A DNA stretch of 64,000 nt from Aristolochia californica (GCA_029961685.1 JARWKL010000009.1:15619237-15683236); one strand, 5' to 3'; positions 25,699 through 39,912 are shown, counted from the first letter of the stretch. Notes: generated from the sequence alone by a model not told the origin. Made by a program: numbers and translations.

Positions 25699-28600
25699 TT
25701 GGGAAATTCCACTAGTTCAGCAACCCCAATAGGTTGGAATTTGATAAGAAAGAGATTTTTCTACACATGCTTTAAAAAATGGATATGCATGGCTCGAAAC
25801 ATGTTAAAGTTGCAAATGACCCATGGATCCAAACCTTTCAAAAAGAATAAAAAACTTCTCATTAAATTCTCAAGTGAACGTGCGGTGGGATATTTAACCG
25901 AGTCAAACAAGCCATTATTTTTCCCAATAACAAAAAGCTGACCTAGCGATCATTGATCATTGTAAACTGATTTATCATGCGTAACGGGCCACATTTTTTT
26001 AAGGAATGACTTTTGGGTTGGGATTCAACACTCAGTTTAAAATTCCCTCGCCTCCCCTTTTCCCGACGATTGCAAAACCTGATATATAAAGACTAAAACG
26101 AGTTTTAAATCCCTAAAAATTACACAAACATTTTGGAAATATCTCTCTCCATATTTGTGCATTGTGCATTTCCATTTTAGATGTGTACATTTTTCTTAAA
26201 TCAAAACTTGAGTTTTCACTTTTTCCTTCATCTCGTAGACAAAAAACAGAATAGATGACAACGAAATGAAAATTTTAGACTCTGTGTACGGAGAAAATTT
26301 AAAGCAATAACAAACGTAAGTAAAGAAAATTTATTCACACACCACAAATGAAGAAAAAAGTTTTCTCATCCAAGTTTGGGAAATTCCACTAGTTCAGCAA
26401 CCCCAATAGGTTGGAATTTGATAAGAAAGAGATTTTTCTACACATGCTTTAAAAAATGGATATGCATGGCTCGAAACATGTTAAAGATGCAAATGACCCA
26501 TGGATCCAAACCTTTCAAAAAGAATAAAAAACTTCTCATTAAATTCTCAAGTGGACGTGCGGTGGGATATTTAACCGAGTCAAATCAGCCATTATTTTAC
26601 CCATTAACGAAAAGCTGACCTAGCGATCATTGATCATTGTAAACTGATTTATCATGCGTAACGGGCCACATTTTTTTATGCAATGACTTTTGTGTTGGGA
26701 TACAAAACTCAGTTTAAAATTCCCTCGCCTCCCCTTTTCCCGACGATTGCAAAACCTGATATATAAAGACTAAAACGAGTTTTAAATCCCTAAAAATTAC
26801 ACAAACTTTTTGGAAATATCTCTCTCCATATTTGTGCATTGTGCATTTCCATTTTAGATGTGTACATTTTTCTTAAATCAAAACTTGAGTTTTCACTTTT
26901 TCCTTCATCTCGTAGACAAAAAACAGAATAGATGACAACGAAATGAAAATTTTAGACTCTGTGTACGGAGAAAATTTAAAGCAATAACAAACGTAAGTAA
27001 AGAAAATTTATTCACACACCACAAATGAAGAAAAAAATTTTCTCATCCAAGTTTGGGAAATTCCACTAGTTCAGCAACCTCAATAGGTTGGAATTTGATA
27101 AGAAAGCGATTTTTCTACACATGCTTTAAAAAATGGATATGCATGGCTCGAAACATGTTAAAGTTGCAAATGACCCATGGATCCAAACCTTTCAAAAAGA
27201 ATAAAAAACTTCTCATTAAATTCTCAAGTGAACGTGCGGTGGGATATTTAACCGAGTCAAACAAGCCATTATTTTGCCCATTAACAAAAAGCTGACCTAG
27301 CGATCATTGATCATTGTAAACTGATTTATCATGCGTAACGGGCCACATTTTTTTAAGGAATGACTTTTGGGTTGGGATTCAACACTCAGTTTAAAATTCC
27401 CTCGCCTCCCCTTTTGCCGACGATTGCAAAACCTGATATATAAAGACTAAAACGAGTTTTAAATCCCTATAAAATTACACAAACATTTTGGAAATATGTC
27501 TCTCCATATTTGTGCATTGTGCATTTCCATTTTAGATGTGTACATTTTTCTTAAATCAAAACTTGAGTTTTCACTTTTTCCTTCATCTCGTAGACAAAAA
27601 ACAGAATAGATGACAACGAAATGAAAATTTTAGACTCTGTGTACGGAGAAAATTTAAAGCAATAACAAACGTAAGTAAAGAAAATTTATTCACACACCCC
27701 AAATGAAGAAAAAAGTTTTCTCATCCAAGTTTGGGAAATTCCACTAGTTCAGCAACCCCAATAGGTTGGAATTTGATAAGAAAGAGATTTTTCTACACAT
27801 GCTTTAAAAAATGGATATGCATGGCTCGAAACATGTTAAAGATGCAAATGACCCATGGATCCAAACCTTTCAAAAAGAATAAAAAACTTCTCATTAAATT
27901 CTCAAGTGAACGTGCGGTGGGATATTTAACCGAGTCAAATCAGCCATTATTTTACCCATTAACGAAAAGCTGACCTAGCGATCATTGATCATTGTAAACT
28001 GATTTATCATGCGTAACGGGCCACATTTTTTTAAGCAATGACTTTTGTGTTGGGATACAAAACTCAGTTTAAAATTCCCTCGCCTCCCCTTTTGCCGACG
28101 ATTGCAAAACCTGATATATAAAGACTAAAACGAGTTTTAAATCCCTATAAAATTACACAAACATTTTGGAAATATGTCTCTCCATATTTGTGCATTGTGC
28201 ATTTACATTTTAGATGAATACATTTTTCTTAAATCAAAACTTGAGTTTTCACTTTTTCCTTCATCTCGTAGACAAAAAACAGAATAGATGACAACGAAAT
28301 GAAAATTTTAGACTCTGTGTACGGAGAATATTTAAAGCAATAACAAACGTAAGTAAAGAAAATTTATTCACACACCCCAAATGAAGAAAAAAGTTTTCTC
28401 ATCCAAGTTTGGGAAATTCCACTAGTTCAGCAACCCCAATAGGTTGGAATTTGATAAGAAAGAGATTTTTCTACACATGCTTTAAAAAATGGATATGCAT
28501 GGCTCGAAACATGTTAAAGTTGCAAATGACCCATGGATCCAAACCTTTCAAAAAGAATAAAAAACTTCTCATTAAATTCTCAAGTGAACGTGCGGTGGGA

Positions 28601-29085
28601 TATTTAACCGAGTCAAACAAGCCATTATTTTTCCCAATAACAAAAAGCTGACCTAGCGATCATTGATCATTGTAAACTGATTTATCATGCGTAACGGGCC
28701 ACATTTTTTTAAGGAATGACTTTTGGGTTGGGATTCAACACTCAGTTTAAAATTCCCTCACCTCCCCTTTTCCCGACGATTGCAAAACCTGATATATAAA
28801 GACTAAAACGAGTTTTAAATCCCTAAAAATTACACAAACTTTTTGGAAATATCTCTCTCCATATTTGTGCATTGTGCATTTCCATTTTAGATGTGTACAT
28901 TTTTCTTAAATCAAAACTTGAGTTTTCACTTTTTCCTTCATCTCGTAGACAAAAAACAGAATAGATGACAACGAAATGAAAATTTTAGACTCTGTGTACG
29001 GAGAAAATTTAAAGCAATAACAAACGTAAGTAAAGAAAATTTATTCACACACCACAAATGAAGAAAAAAGTTTTCTCATCCAAGT
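25699..29085 (+). repeat. Monomers M38-M42: return of left-edge types D and A'
   Basis: M38 (25699) is type B, M39 (26376) D, M40 (27053) A', M41 (27731) D and M42 (28409) B. M40 has the CAACCTCAATAGG, AAAGCGATTT and TTGCCGACG marks of M2 and M4; M39 and M41 have the type D marks of M6. M39 has private changes AGTGGACGTGCGG and TTTTATGCAATGAC. M42 is the last monomer with the type B TTTTTCCCAATAAC, so the left domain ends here. Confidence 0.8.
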
Positions 29086-30440
29086 TTGGGAAATTCCACT
29101 AGTTCCGCAACCCCAATAGTTTGGAATTTGATAAGAAAGAGATTTTTCTACACATGCTTTAAAAAATGGATATGCATGGCTAGAAACATGTTAAAGTTGC
29201 AAATGACCCATGGATCCAAACCTTTCAAAAAGAATAAAAAACTTCTCATTAAATTCTCAAGTGAACGTGCGGTGGGATATTTAACCGAGTCAAACAAGCC
29301 ATTATTTTGCCCATTAACAAAACGCTGACCTAGCGATCATTGATCATTGTAAACTGATTTATCATGCGTAACGGGCCACATTTTTTTAAGGAATGAATTT
29401 TGGGTTGGGATTCAACACTCAGTTTAAAATTCCCTCGCCTCCCCTTTTCCCGACGATTGCAAAACCTGATATATAAAGACTAAAACGAGTTTTAAATCCC
29501 TATAAAATTACACAAACTTTTTGGAAATATCTCTCTCCATATTTGTGCATTGTGCATTTCCATTTTAGATGTGTACATTTTTCTTAAATCAAAACTTGAG
29601 TTTTCACTTTTTCCTTCATCTCGTAGACAAAAAACAGAATAGATGACAACGAAATGAAAATTTTAGACTCTGTGTACGGAGAAAATTTAAAGCAATAACA
29701 AACGTAAGTAAAGAAAATTTATTCACACACCACAAATGAAGAAAAAAGTTTTCTCATCCAAGTTTGGGAAATTCCACTAGTTCAGCAACCCCAATAGTTT
29801 GGAATTTGATAAGAAAGAGATTTTTCTACACATGCTTTAAAAAATGGATATGCATGGCTCGAAACATGTTAAAGTTGCAAATGACCCATGGATCCAAACC
29901 TTTCAAAAAGAATAAAAAACTTCTCATTAAATTCTCAAGTGAACGTGCGGTGAGATATTTAACCGAGTCAAACAAGCCATTATTTTGCCCATTAACGAAA
30001 AGCTGACCTAGCGATCATTGATCATTGTAAACTGATTTATCATGCGTAACGGGCCACATTTTTTTAAGCAATGACTTTTGGGTTGGGATTCAACACTCAG
30101 TTTAAAATTCCCTCGCCTCCCCTTTTCCCGACGATTGCAAAACCTGATATATAAAGACTAAAACGAGTTTTAAATCCCTAAAAATTACACAAACTTTTGG
30201 GAAATATCTCTCTCCATATTTGTGCATTGTGCATTTCCATTTTAGATGTGTACATTTTTCTTAAATCAAAACTTGAGTTTTCACTTTTTCCTTCATCTCG
30301 TAGACAAAAAACAGAATAGATGACAACGAAATGAAAATTTTAGACTCTGTGTATGGAGAAAATTTAAAGCAATAACAAACGTAAGTAAAGAAAATTTATT
30401 CACACACCACAAATGAAGAAAAAAGTTTTCTCATCCAAGT
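29086..30440 (+). repeat. Monomers M43-M44, start of the right domain
   Basis: M43 (29086) has AGTTCCGCAACCCC, AATAGTTTGG, AACAAAACGCTGACC and GGAATGAATTTTGGG; M44 (29764) has AATAGTTTGG, GGTGAGATATTT, AACGAAAAGC and AAGCAATGAC. The pair is repeated as M50-M51 (33826, 34504), seven monomers or 4740 bp to the right. M43 also has a private GGCTAGAAAC where other copies have GGCTCGAAAC. Confidence 0.8.
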
Positions 30441-33147
30441 TTGGGAAATTCCACTAGTTCAGCAACCCCAATAGGTTGGAATTTGATAAGAAAGAGATTT
30501 TTCTACACATGCTTTAAAAAATGGATATGCATGGCTCGAAACATGTTATAGTTGCAAATGACCCATGGATCCAAACCTTTCAAAAAGAATAAAAAACATC
30601 TCATTAAATTCTCAACTGAACGTGCAGTGGGATATTTAACCGAGTCAAACAAGCCATTATTTTGCCCATTAACAAAAAGCTGACCTAGCGATCATTGATC
30701 ATTGTAAACTGATTTATCATGCGTAACGGGCCACATTTTTTTAAGGAATGACTTTTGGGTTGGGATTTAACACTCAGTTTAAAATTCCCTCGCCTCCCCT
30801 TTTCCCGACGATTGCAAAACACTATATATAAAGACTAAACCGAGTTTTAAATCCCTATAAAATTACACAAACTTTTTGGAAATATCTCTCTCCATATTTG
30901 TGCATTGTGCATTTCCATTTTAGATGTGTACATTTTTCTTAAATCAAAACTTGGGTTTTCACTTTTTCCTTCATCTCGTAGACAAAAAACAGAATAGATG
31001 ACAACGAAATGAAAATTTTAGACTCTGTGTATGGAGAAAATCTAAAGCAATAACAAATGTAAGTAAAGAAAATTTATTCACACACCACAAATGAAGAAAA
31101 AAGTTTTCTCATCCAAGTGTGGGAAATTCCACTAGTTCAACAACCCCAATAGGTTGGAATTTGATAAGAAAGAGATTTTTCTACACATGCTTTAAAAAAT
31201 GGATATGCATGCTCGAAACATGTTAAAGTTGAAAATGAACCATGGATCCAAACCTTTCAAAAAGAATAAAAAACTTCTCATTAAATTCTAAAGTGAACGT
31301 GCGGTGGGATATTTAACCGAGTCAAACAAGCCATTATTTTGCCCATTAACAAAAAGCTGACCTAGCGATCATTGATCATTGTTAACTGATTTATCATGCG
31401 TAACGGGCCACATTTTTTTAAGGAATGACTTTTGGGTTGGGATTCAACACTCAGTTGAAAATTCCCTCGCCTCCCCATTTCCCGACGATTGCAAAACCTG
31501 ATATATAAAGACTAAAACGAGTTTTAAATCCCTATAAAATTACACAAACTTTTTGGAAATATCTCTCTCCATATTTGTGCATTGTGCATTTCCATTTTAG
31601 ATGTGTACATTTTTCTAAAATCAAAACTTGAGTTTTCACTTTTTCCTTCATCTCGTAGACAAAAAAAGAATAGATGACAACGAAATGAAAATTTTAGACT
31701 CTGTGTATGGAGAAAATTTAAAGCAATAACAAACGTAAGTAAAGAAAATTTATTCACACACCACAAATGAAGAAAAAAGTTTTCTCATCCAAGTTTGGGA
31801 AATTCCACTAGTTCAGCAACCCCAATAGGTTGGAATTTGATAAGAAAGAAATTTTTCTACACATGCTTTTAAAAATGGATATGCATGGCTCGAAACATGT
31901 TATAGTTGCAAATGACCCATGGATCCAAACCTTTCAAAAAGAATAAAAAACTTCTCATTAAATTCTCAACTGAACGTGCAGTGGGATATTTAACCGAGTC
32001 AAACAAGCCATTATTTTGCCCATTAACAAAAAGCTGACCTAGCGATCATTGATCATTGTAAACTGATTTATCATGCGTAACGGGCCACATTTTTTTAAGG
32101 AATGACTTTTGGGTTGGGATTCAACACTCAGTTTAAAATTCCCTCGCCTCCCCTTTTCCCGACGATTGCAAAACCTGATAAATAATGACTAAAACGAGTT
32201 TTAAATCCCTAAAAATTACACAAACTTTTTGGAAATATCTCTCTCCATATTTGTGCATTGTGCATTTCCATTTTAGATGTGTACATTTTTCTTAAATCAA
32301 AACTTGAGTTTTCACTTTTTCCTTCATCTCGTAGACAAAAAACAGAATAGATGACAACGAAATGAAAATTTTAGACTCTGTGTATGGAGAAAATTTAAAG
32401 CAATAACAAACGTAAGTAAAGAAAATTTATTCACACACCACAAATGAAGAAAAAAGTTTTCTCATCCAAGTTTGGGAATTTCCACTAGTTCAGCAACCCC
32501 AATAGGTTGGAATTTGACAAGAAAGGGATTTTTCTACACATGCTTTAAAAAATGGATATGGATGCTCGAAACATGTTAAAGTTGCAAATGACCCATGGAT
32601 CCAAACCTTTCAAAAAGAATAAAAAACTTCTCATTAAATTCTCAAGTGAACGTGCGGTGGGATATTTAACCGAGTCATACAAGCCATTATTTTGCCCATT
32701 AACGAAAAGCTGACCTAGCGATCATTGATCATTGTAAACTGATTTATCATGCGTAACGGGCCACATTTTTTTAAGCAATGACTTTTGGGTTGGGATTCAA
32801 AACTCAGTTTAAAATTCCCTCGCCTCCCCTTTTCCCGACGATTGTAAAACCTGATATATAAAGTCTAAAACGAGTTTTAAATCCCTAAAAATTACACAAA
32901 CTTTTTGGAAATATCTCTCTCCATATTTGTGCATTGTGCATTTCCATTTTAGATGTGTACATTTTTCTTCAATCAAAACTTGAGTTTTAACTTTTTCCTT
33001 CATCTCGTAGACAAAAAACAGAATAGATGACAACGAAATGAAAATTTTAGACTCTGTGTATGGAGAAAATTTAAAGCAATAACAAACGTAAGTAAAGAAA
33101 ATTTATTCACACACCACAAATAAAGAAAAAAGTTTTCTCATCAAAGT
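30441..33147 (+). repeat. X block 1 (M45-M48)
   Basis: Four-monomer block. M45 (30441) and M47 (31795) carry ATGTTATAGTTGC and TCAACTGAACGTGCAG; M46 (31119) has GTGTGGGAAATTCC, GAAAATGAACCATGG and AATTCTAAAGTG; M48 (32472) has GGGAATTTCCACT, TTTGACAAGAAAGGGA and TCATACAAGCC. ATAG in M45 and M47 places an in-frame stop in the recurrent open frame. Unlike the other three X blocks, M46 lacks the six-base deletion giving ACTCTGGAGAAAA, so this block may be the older form. Confidence 0.85.
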
Positions 33148-35181
33148 TTGGGAAATTCCACTAGTTCACCAACCCCAATAGGTTGGAATTTGATAAGAAA
33201 GAGATTTTTCTACACATGCTTTAAAAAATGGATATGCATGGCTCGAAACATGTTAAAGTTGCAAATGACCCATGGATCCAAACCTTTCAAAAAGAATAAA
33301 AAACTTCTCATTAAATTCTCAAGTGAACGTGCGGTGGGATATTTAACCGAGTCAAACAAGCCATTATTTTGCCCATTAACAAAACGCTGACCTAGCGATC
33401 ATTGATCATTGTAAACTGATTTATCATGCGTAACGGGCCACATTTTTTTAAGGAATGACTTTTGGGTTGGGATTCAACACTCAGTTTAAAATTCCCTCGC
33501 CTCCCCTTTTCCCGACGATTGCAAAACCTGATATATAAAGACTAAAACGAGTTTTAAATCCCTATAAAATTACACAAACTTTTTGGAAATATCTCTCTCC
33601 ATATTTGTGCATTGTGCATTTCCATTTTAGATGTGTACATTTTTCTTAAATCAAAACTTGAGTTTTCACTTTTTCCTTCATCTCGTAGACAAAAAACAGA
33701 ATAGATGACAACGAAATGAAAATTTTAGACTCAGTGTATGGAGAAAATTTAAAGCAATAACAAACGTAAGTAAAGAAAATTTATTCACACACCACAAATG
33801 AAGAAAAAAGTTTTCTCATCCAAGTTTGGGAAATTCCACTAGTTCCGCAACCCCAATAGTTTGGAATTTGATAAGAAAGAGATTTTTCTACACATGCTTT
33901 AAAAAATGGATATGCATGGCTCGAAACATGTTAAAGTTGCAAATGACCCATGGATCCAAACCTTTCAAAAAGAATAAAAAACTTCTCATTAAATTCTCAA
34001 GTGAACGTGCGGTGGGATATTTAACCGAGTCAAACAAGCCATTATTTTGCCCATTAACAAAACGCTGACCTAGCGATCATTGATCATTGTAAACTGATTT
34101 ATCATGCGTAACGGGCCACATTTTTTTAAGGAATGAATTTTGGGTTGGGATTCAACACTCAGTTTAAAATTCCCTCGCCTCCCCTTTTCCCGACGATTGC
34201 AAAACCTGATATATAAAGACTAAAACGAGTTTTAAATCCCTATAAAATTACACAAACTTTTTGGAAATATCTCTCTCCATATTTGTGCATTGTGCATTTC
34301 CATTTTAGATGTGTACATTTTTCTTAAATCAAAACTTGAGTTTTCACTTTTTCCTTCATCTCGTAGACAAAAAACAGAATAGATGACAACAAAATGAAAA
34401 TTTTAGACTCTGTGTACGGAGAAAATTTAAAGCAATAACAAACGTAAGTAAAGAAAATTTAATCACACACCACAAATGAAGAAAAAAGTTTTCTCATCCA
34501 AGTTTGGGAAATTCCACTAGTTCAGCAACCCCAATAGTTTGGAATTTGATAAGAAAGAGATTTTTCTACACATGCTTTAAAAAATGGATATGCATGGCTC
34601 GAAACATGTTAAAGTTGCAAATGACCCATGGATCCAAACCTTTCAAAAAGAATTAAAAACTTCTCATTAAATTCTCAAGTGAACGTGCGGTGAGATATTT
34701 AACCGAGTCAAACAAGCCATTATTTTGCCCATTAACGAAAAGCTGACCTAGCGATCATTGATCATTGTAAACTGATTTATCATGCGTAACGGGCCACATT
34801 TTTTTAAGCAATGACTTTTGGGTTGGGATTCAACACTCAGTTTAAAATTCCCTCGCCTCCCCTTTTCCCGACGATTGCAAAACCTGATATATAAAGACTA
34901 AAACGAGTTTTAAATCCCTATAAAATTACACAAACTTTTTGGAAATATCTCTCTCCATATTTGTGCATTGTGCATTTCCATTTTAGATGTGTACATTTTT
35001 CTTAAATCAAAACTTGAGTTTTCACTTTTTCCTTCATCTCGTAGACAAAAAACAGAATAGATGACAACGAAATGAAAATTTTAGACTCAGTGTATGGAGA
35101 AAATTTAAAGCAATAACAAACGTAAGTAAAGAAAATTTATTCACACACCACAAATGAAGAAAAAAGTTTTCTCATCCAAGT
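33148..35181 (+). repeat. Monomers M49-M51
   Basis: M49 (33148) has TTCACCAACCCC and AAAACGCTGACC and ends with ACTCAGTGTATGG. M50 (33826) and M51 (34504) repeat M43 and M44. M51 has a base change in AAAAAGAATTAAAAAC that puts TAA in the open frame near 34653. M49 resembles M59 (39913), which likewise follows an X block. Confidence 0.75.
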
Positions 35182-37210
35182 TTGGGAAATTCCACTAGTT
35201 CCGCAACCCCAATAGTTTGGAATTTGATAAGAAAGAGATTTTTCTACACATGCTTTAAAAAATGGATATGCATGCTCGAAACATGTTAAAGTTGAAAATG
35301 ACCCATGGATCCAAACCTTTCAAAAAGAATAAAAAACTTCTCATTAAATTCTCAAGTGAACGTGCGGTGGGATATTTAACCGAGTCAAACAAGCCATTAT
35401 TTTGCCCATTAACAAAAAGCTGACCTAGCGATCATTCATCATTGTAAACTGATTTATCATGCGTAACGGGCCACATTTTTTTAAGAATGACTTTTGGGTT
35501 GGGATTTAACACTCAGTTTAAAATTCCCTCGCCTCCCCATTTCCCGACGATTGCAAAACCTGATATATAAAGACTAAAACGAGTTTTAAATCCCTATAAA
35601 ATTACACAAACTTTTTGGAAATATCTCTCTCCATATTTGTGCATTGTGCATTTCCATTTTAGATGTGTACATTTTTCTTAAATCAAAACTTGAGTTTTCA
35701 CTTTTTCCTTCATCTCGTAGACAAAAAACAGGATAGATGACAACGAAATGAAAATTTTAGACTCTGTGTACGGAGAAAATTTAAAGCAATAACAAACATA
35801 AGTAAAGAAAATTTATTCACACACCACAAATGAAGAAAAAAATTTTCTCATCCAAGTTTGGGAAATTCCACTAGTTCAGCAACCCCAATAGGTTGGAATT
35901 TGATAAGAAAGAGATTTTTCTACACATGCTTTAAAAAATGGATATGCATGGCTCGAAACATGTTAAAGTTGCAAATGACCCATGGATCCAAACCTTTCAA
36001 AAAGAATAAAAAACTTCTCATTAAATTCTCAAGTGAACGTGCGGTGGGATATTTAACCGAGTCAAACAAGCCATTATTTTGCCCATTAACAAAAAGCTGA
36101 CCTAGCGATCATTGATCATTGTAAACTGATTTATCATGCATAACGGGCCACATTTTTTTAAGGAATGACTTTTGGGTTGGGATTCAACACTCAGTTTAAA
36201 ATTCCCTCGCCTCCCCTTTTCCCGACGATTGCAAAACCTGATATATAAAGACTAAAACGAGTTTTAAATCCCTAAAAATTACACAAACTTTTTGGAAATA
36301 TCTCTCTCCATATTTGTGCATTGTGCATTTCCATTTTAGACGTGTACATTTTTTTTAAATCAAAACTTGAGTTTTCACTTTTTCCTTCATCTCGTAGACA
36401 AAAAACAGGATAGATGACAACAAAATGAAAATTTTAGAGTCTGTGTATGGAGAAAATTTAAAGCAATAACAAACGTAAGTAAAGAAAATTTATTCACACA
36501 CCACAAATGAAGAAAAAAGTTTTCTCATCCAAGTTTGGGAAATTCCACTAGTTCAACAACCCCAATAGGTTGGAATTTGATAAGAAAGAGATTTTTCTAC
36601 ACATGCTTTAAAAAATGGATATGCATGCTCGAAACATGTTAAAGTTGAAAATGACCCATGGATCCAAACCTTTCAAAAAGAATAAAAAACTTCTCATTAA
36701 ATTCTCAAGTGAACGTGCGGTGGGATATTTAACCGAGTCAAACAAGCCATTATTTTGCCCATTAACAAAAAGCTGACCTAGCGATCATTCATCATTGTAA
36801 ACTGATTTATCATGCGTAACGGGCCACATTTTTTTAAGAATGACTTTTGGGTTGGGATTTAACACTCAGTTTAAAATTCCCTCGCCTCCCCATTTCCCGA
36901 CGATTGCAAAACCTGATATATAAAGACTAAAACGAGTTTTAAATCCCTATAAAATTACACAAACTTTTTGGAAATATCTCTCTCCATATTTGTGCATTGT
37001 GCATTTCCATTTTAGATGTGTACATTTTTCTTAAATCAAAACTTGAGTTTTCACTTTTTCCTTCATCTCGTAGACAAAAAACAGAATAGATGACAACGAA
37101 ATGAAAATTTTAGACTCTGTGTATGGAGAAAATTTAAAGCAATAACAAACGTAAGTAAAGAAAATTTATTCACACACCACAAATGAAGAAAAAAGTTTTC
37201 TCATCCAAGT
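35182..37210 (+). repeat. Monomers M52-M54
   Basis: M52 (35182) begins with the M50-like CCGCAACCCCAATAGTTTGG, but its remainder is the haplotype ATGCATGCTCGAAAC, GTTGAAAATGACCC, CATTCATCATTG, TTTTTTAAGAATGAC, GGGATTTAACACTC and CCCCATTTCCCG. M54 (36535) and M69 (46684) carry the same haplotype. M53 (35858) has ATGCATAACGGG and AGACGTGTACATTTTTTTT and resembles M66 (44654). M52 looks like a within-monomer exchange between an M50-type front and an M54-type back. Confidence 0.75.
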
Positions 37211-39912
37211 TTGGGAAATTCCACTAGTTCAGCAACCCCAATAGGTTGGAATTTGATAAGAAAGAGATTTTTCTACACATGCTTTAAAAAATGGATATGC
37301 ATGGCTCGAAACATGTTATAGTTGCAAATGACCCATGGATCCAAACCTTTCAAAAAGAATAAAAAACTTCTCATTAAATTCTCAACTGAACGTGCAGTGG
37401 GATATTTAACCGAGTCAAACAAGCCATTATTTTGCCCATTAACAAAAAGCTGACCTAGCGATCATTGATCATTGTAAACTGATTTATCATGCGTAACGGG
37501 CCACATTTTTTTAAGGAATGACTTTTGGGTTGGGATTCAATACTCAGTTTAAAATTCCCTCGCCTCCCCTTTTCCCGACGATTGCAAAACACTATATATA
37601 AAGACTAAAACGAGTTTTAAATCCCTATAAAATTACACAAACTTTTTGGAAATATCTCTCTCCATATTTGTGCATTGTGCATTTCCATTTTAGATGTGTA
37701 CATTTTTCTTAAATCAAAACTTGGGTTTTCACTTTTTCCTTCATCTCGTAGACAAAAAACAGAATAGATGACAACGAAATGAAAATTTTAGACTCTGTGT
37801 ATGGAGAAAATTTAAAGCAATAACAAACGTAAGTAAAGAAAATTTATTCACACACCACAAATGAAGAAAAAAGTTTTCTCATCCAAGTGTGGGAAATTCC
37901 ACTAGTTCAACAACCCCAATAGGTTGGAATTTGATAAGAAAGAGATTTTTCTACACATGCTTTAAAAAATGGATATGCATGCTCGAAACATGTTAAAGTT
38001 GAAAATGAACCATGGATCCAAACCTTTCAAAAAGAATAAAAAACTTCTCATTAAATTCTAAAGTGAACGTGCGGTGGGATATTTAACCGAGTCAAACAAG
38101 CCATTATTTTGCCCATTAACAAAAAGCTGACCTAGCGATCATTGATCATTGTAAACTGATTTATCATGCGTAACGGGCCACATTTTTTTAAGGAATGACT
38201 TTTGGGTTGGGATTCAACACTCAGTTTAAAATTCCCTCGCCTCCCCTTTTCCCGACGATTGCAAAACCTGATATATAAAGACTAAAACGAGTTTTAAATC
38301 CCTATAAAATTACACAAACTTTTTGGAAATATCTCTCTCCATATTTGTGCATTGTGCATTTCCATTTTAGATGTGTACATTTTTCTAAAATCAAAACTTG
38401 AGTTTTCACTTTTTCCTTCATCTCGTAGACAAAAAACAGAATAGATGACAACGAAATGAAAATTTTAGACTCTGGAGAAAATTTAAAGCAATAACAAACG
38501 TAAGTAAAGAAAATTTATTCACACACCACAAATGAAGAAAAAAGTTTTCTCATCCAAGTTTGGGAAATTCCACTAGTTCAGCAACCCCAATAGGTCTGAA
38601 TTTGATAAGAAAGAAATTTTTCTACACATGCTTTAACAAATGGATATGCATGGCTCGAAACATGTTATAGTTGCAAATGACCCATGGATCCAAACCTTTC
38701 AAAAAGAATAAAAAACTTCTCATTAAATTCTCAACTGAACGTGCAGTGGGATATTTAACCGAGTCAAATAAACCATTATTTTGCCCATTAACAAAAAGCT
38801 GACCTAGCGATCATTGATCATTGTAAACTGATTTATCATGCGTAACGGGCCACATTTTTTTAAGGAATGACTTTTGGGTTGGGATTCAACACTCAGTTTA
38901 AAATTCCCTCGCCTCCCTTTTCCCCGACGATTGCAAAACCTGATATATAAAGACTAAAACGAGTTTTAAATCCCTAAAAATTACACAAACTTTTTGGAAA
39001 TATCTCTCTCCATATTTGTGCATTGTGCATTTCCATTTTAGATATGTACATTTTTCTTAAATCAAAACTTGAGTTTTCACTTTTTCCTTCATCTCGTAGA
39101 CAAAAAACAGAATAGATGACAACGAAATGAAAATTTTAGACTCTGTGTATGGAGAAAATTTAAAGCAATAACAAACGTAAGTAAAGAAAATTTATTCACA
39201 CACCACAAATGAAGAAAAAAGTTTTCTCATCCAAGTTTGGGAATTTCCACTAGTTCAGCAACCCCAATAGGTTGGAATTTGACAAGAAAGGGATTTTTCT
39301 ACACATGCTTTAAAAAATGGATATGCATGCTCGAAACATGTTAAAGTTGCAAATGACCCATGGATCCAAACCTTTCAAAAAGAATAAAAAACTTCTCATT
39401 AAATTCTCAAGTGAACGTGCGGTGGGATATTTAACCGAGTCATACAAGCCATTGTTTTGCCCATTAACGAAAAGCTGACCTAGCGATCATTGATCATTGT
39501 AAACTGATTTATCATGCGTAACGGGCCACATTTTTTTAAGCAATGACTTTTGGGTTGGGATTCAAAACTCAGTTTAAAATTCCCTCGCCTCCCCTTTTCC
39601 CGACGATTGTAAAACCTGATATATAAAGTCTAAAACGAGTTTTAAATCCCTAAAAATTACACAAACTTTTTGGAAATATCTCTCTCCATATTTGTGCATT
39701 GCGTATTTCCATTTTAGATGTGTACATTTTTCTTCAATCAAAACTTGAGTTTTAACTTTTTCCTTCATCTCGTAGACAAAAAACAGAATAGATGACAACG
39801 AAATGAAAATTTTAGACTCTGTGTATGGAGAAAATTTAAAGCAATAACAAACGTAAGTAAAGAAAATTTATTCACACACCACAAATAAAGAAAAAAGTTT
39901 TCTCATCAATGT
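37211..39912 (+). repeat. X block 2 (M55-M58)
   Basis: Phase points 37211, 37889, 38560 and 39237 carry the X marks in order. M55 has the CACTATATATAAAG form of the TATA-like box. M56 is only 671 bp because six bases are lost at ACTCTGGAGAAAA (near 38467). M57 has TTTAACAAATGG and M58 has TTTGACAAGAAAGGGA. M58 also has GCCATTGTTTTGCCC, where most copies have GCCATTATTTTGCCC. Confidence 0.88.

Noticed and set aside
32809..33033. 74-codon minus-strand open frame, also at 39574-39798 and 42282-42506
   Set aside because: It appears only where TTCTTCAATCAAAAC and GAGTTTTAAC variants alter a stop; the same region is closed in most monomers. No recognisable protein.
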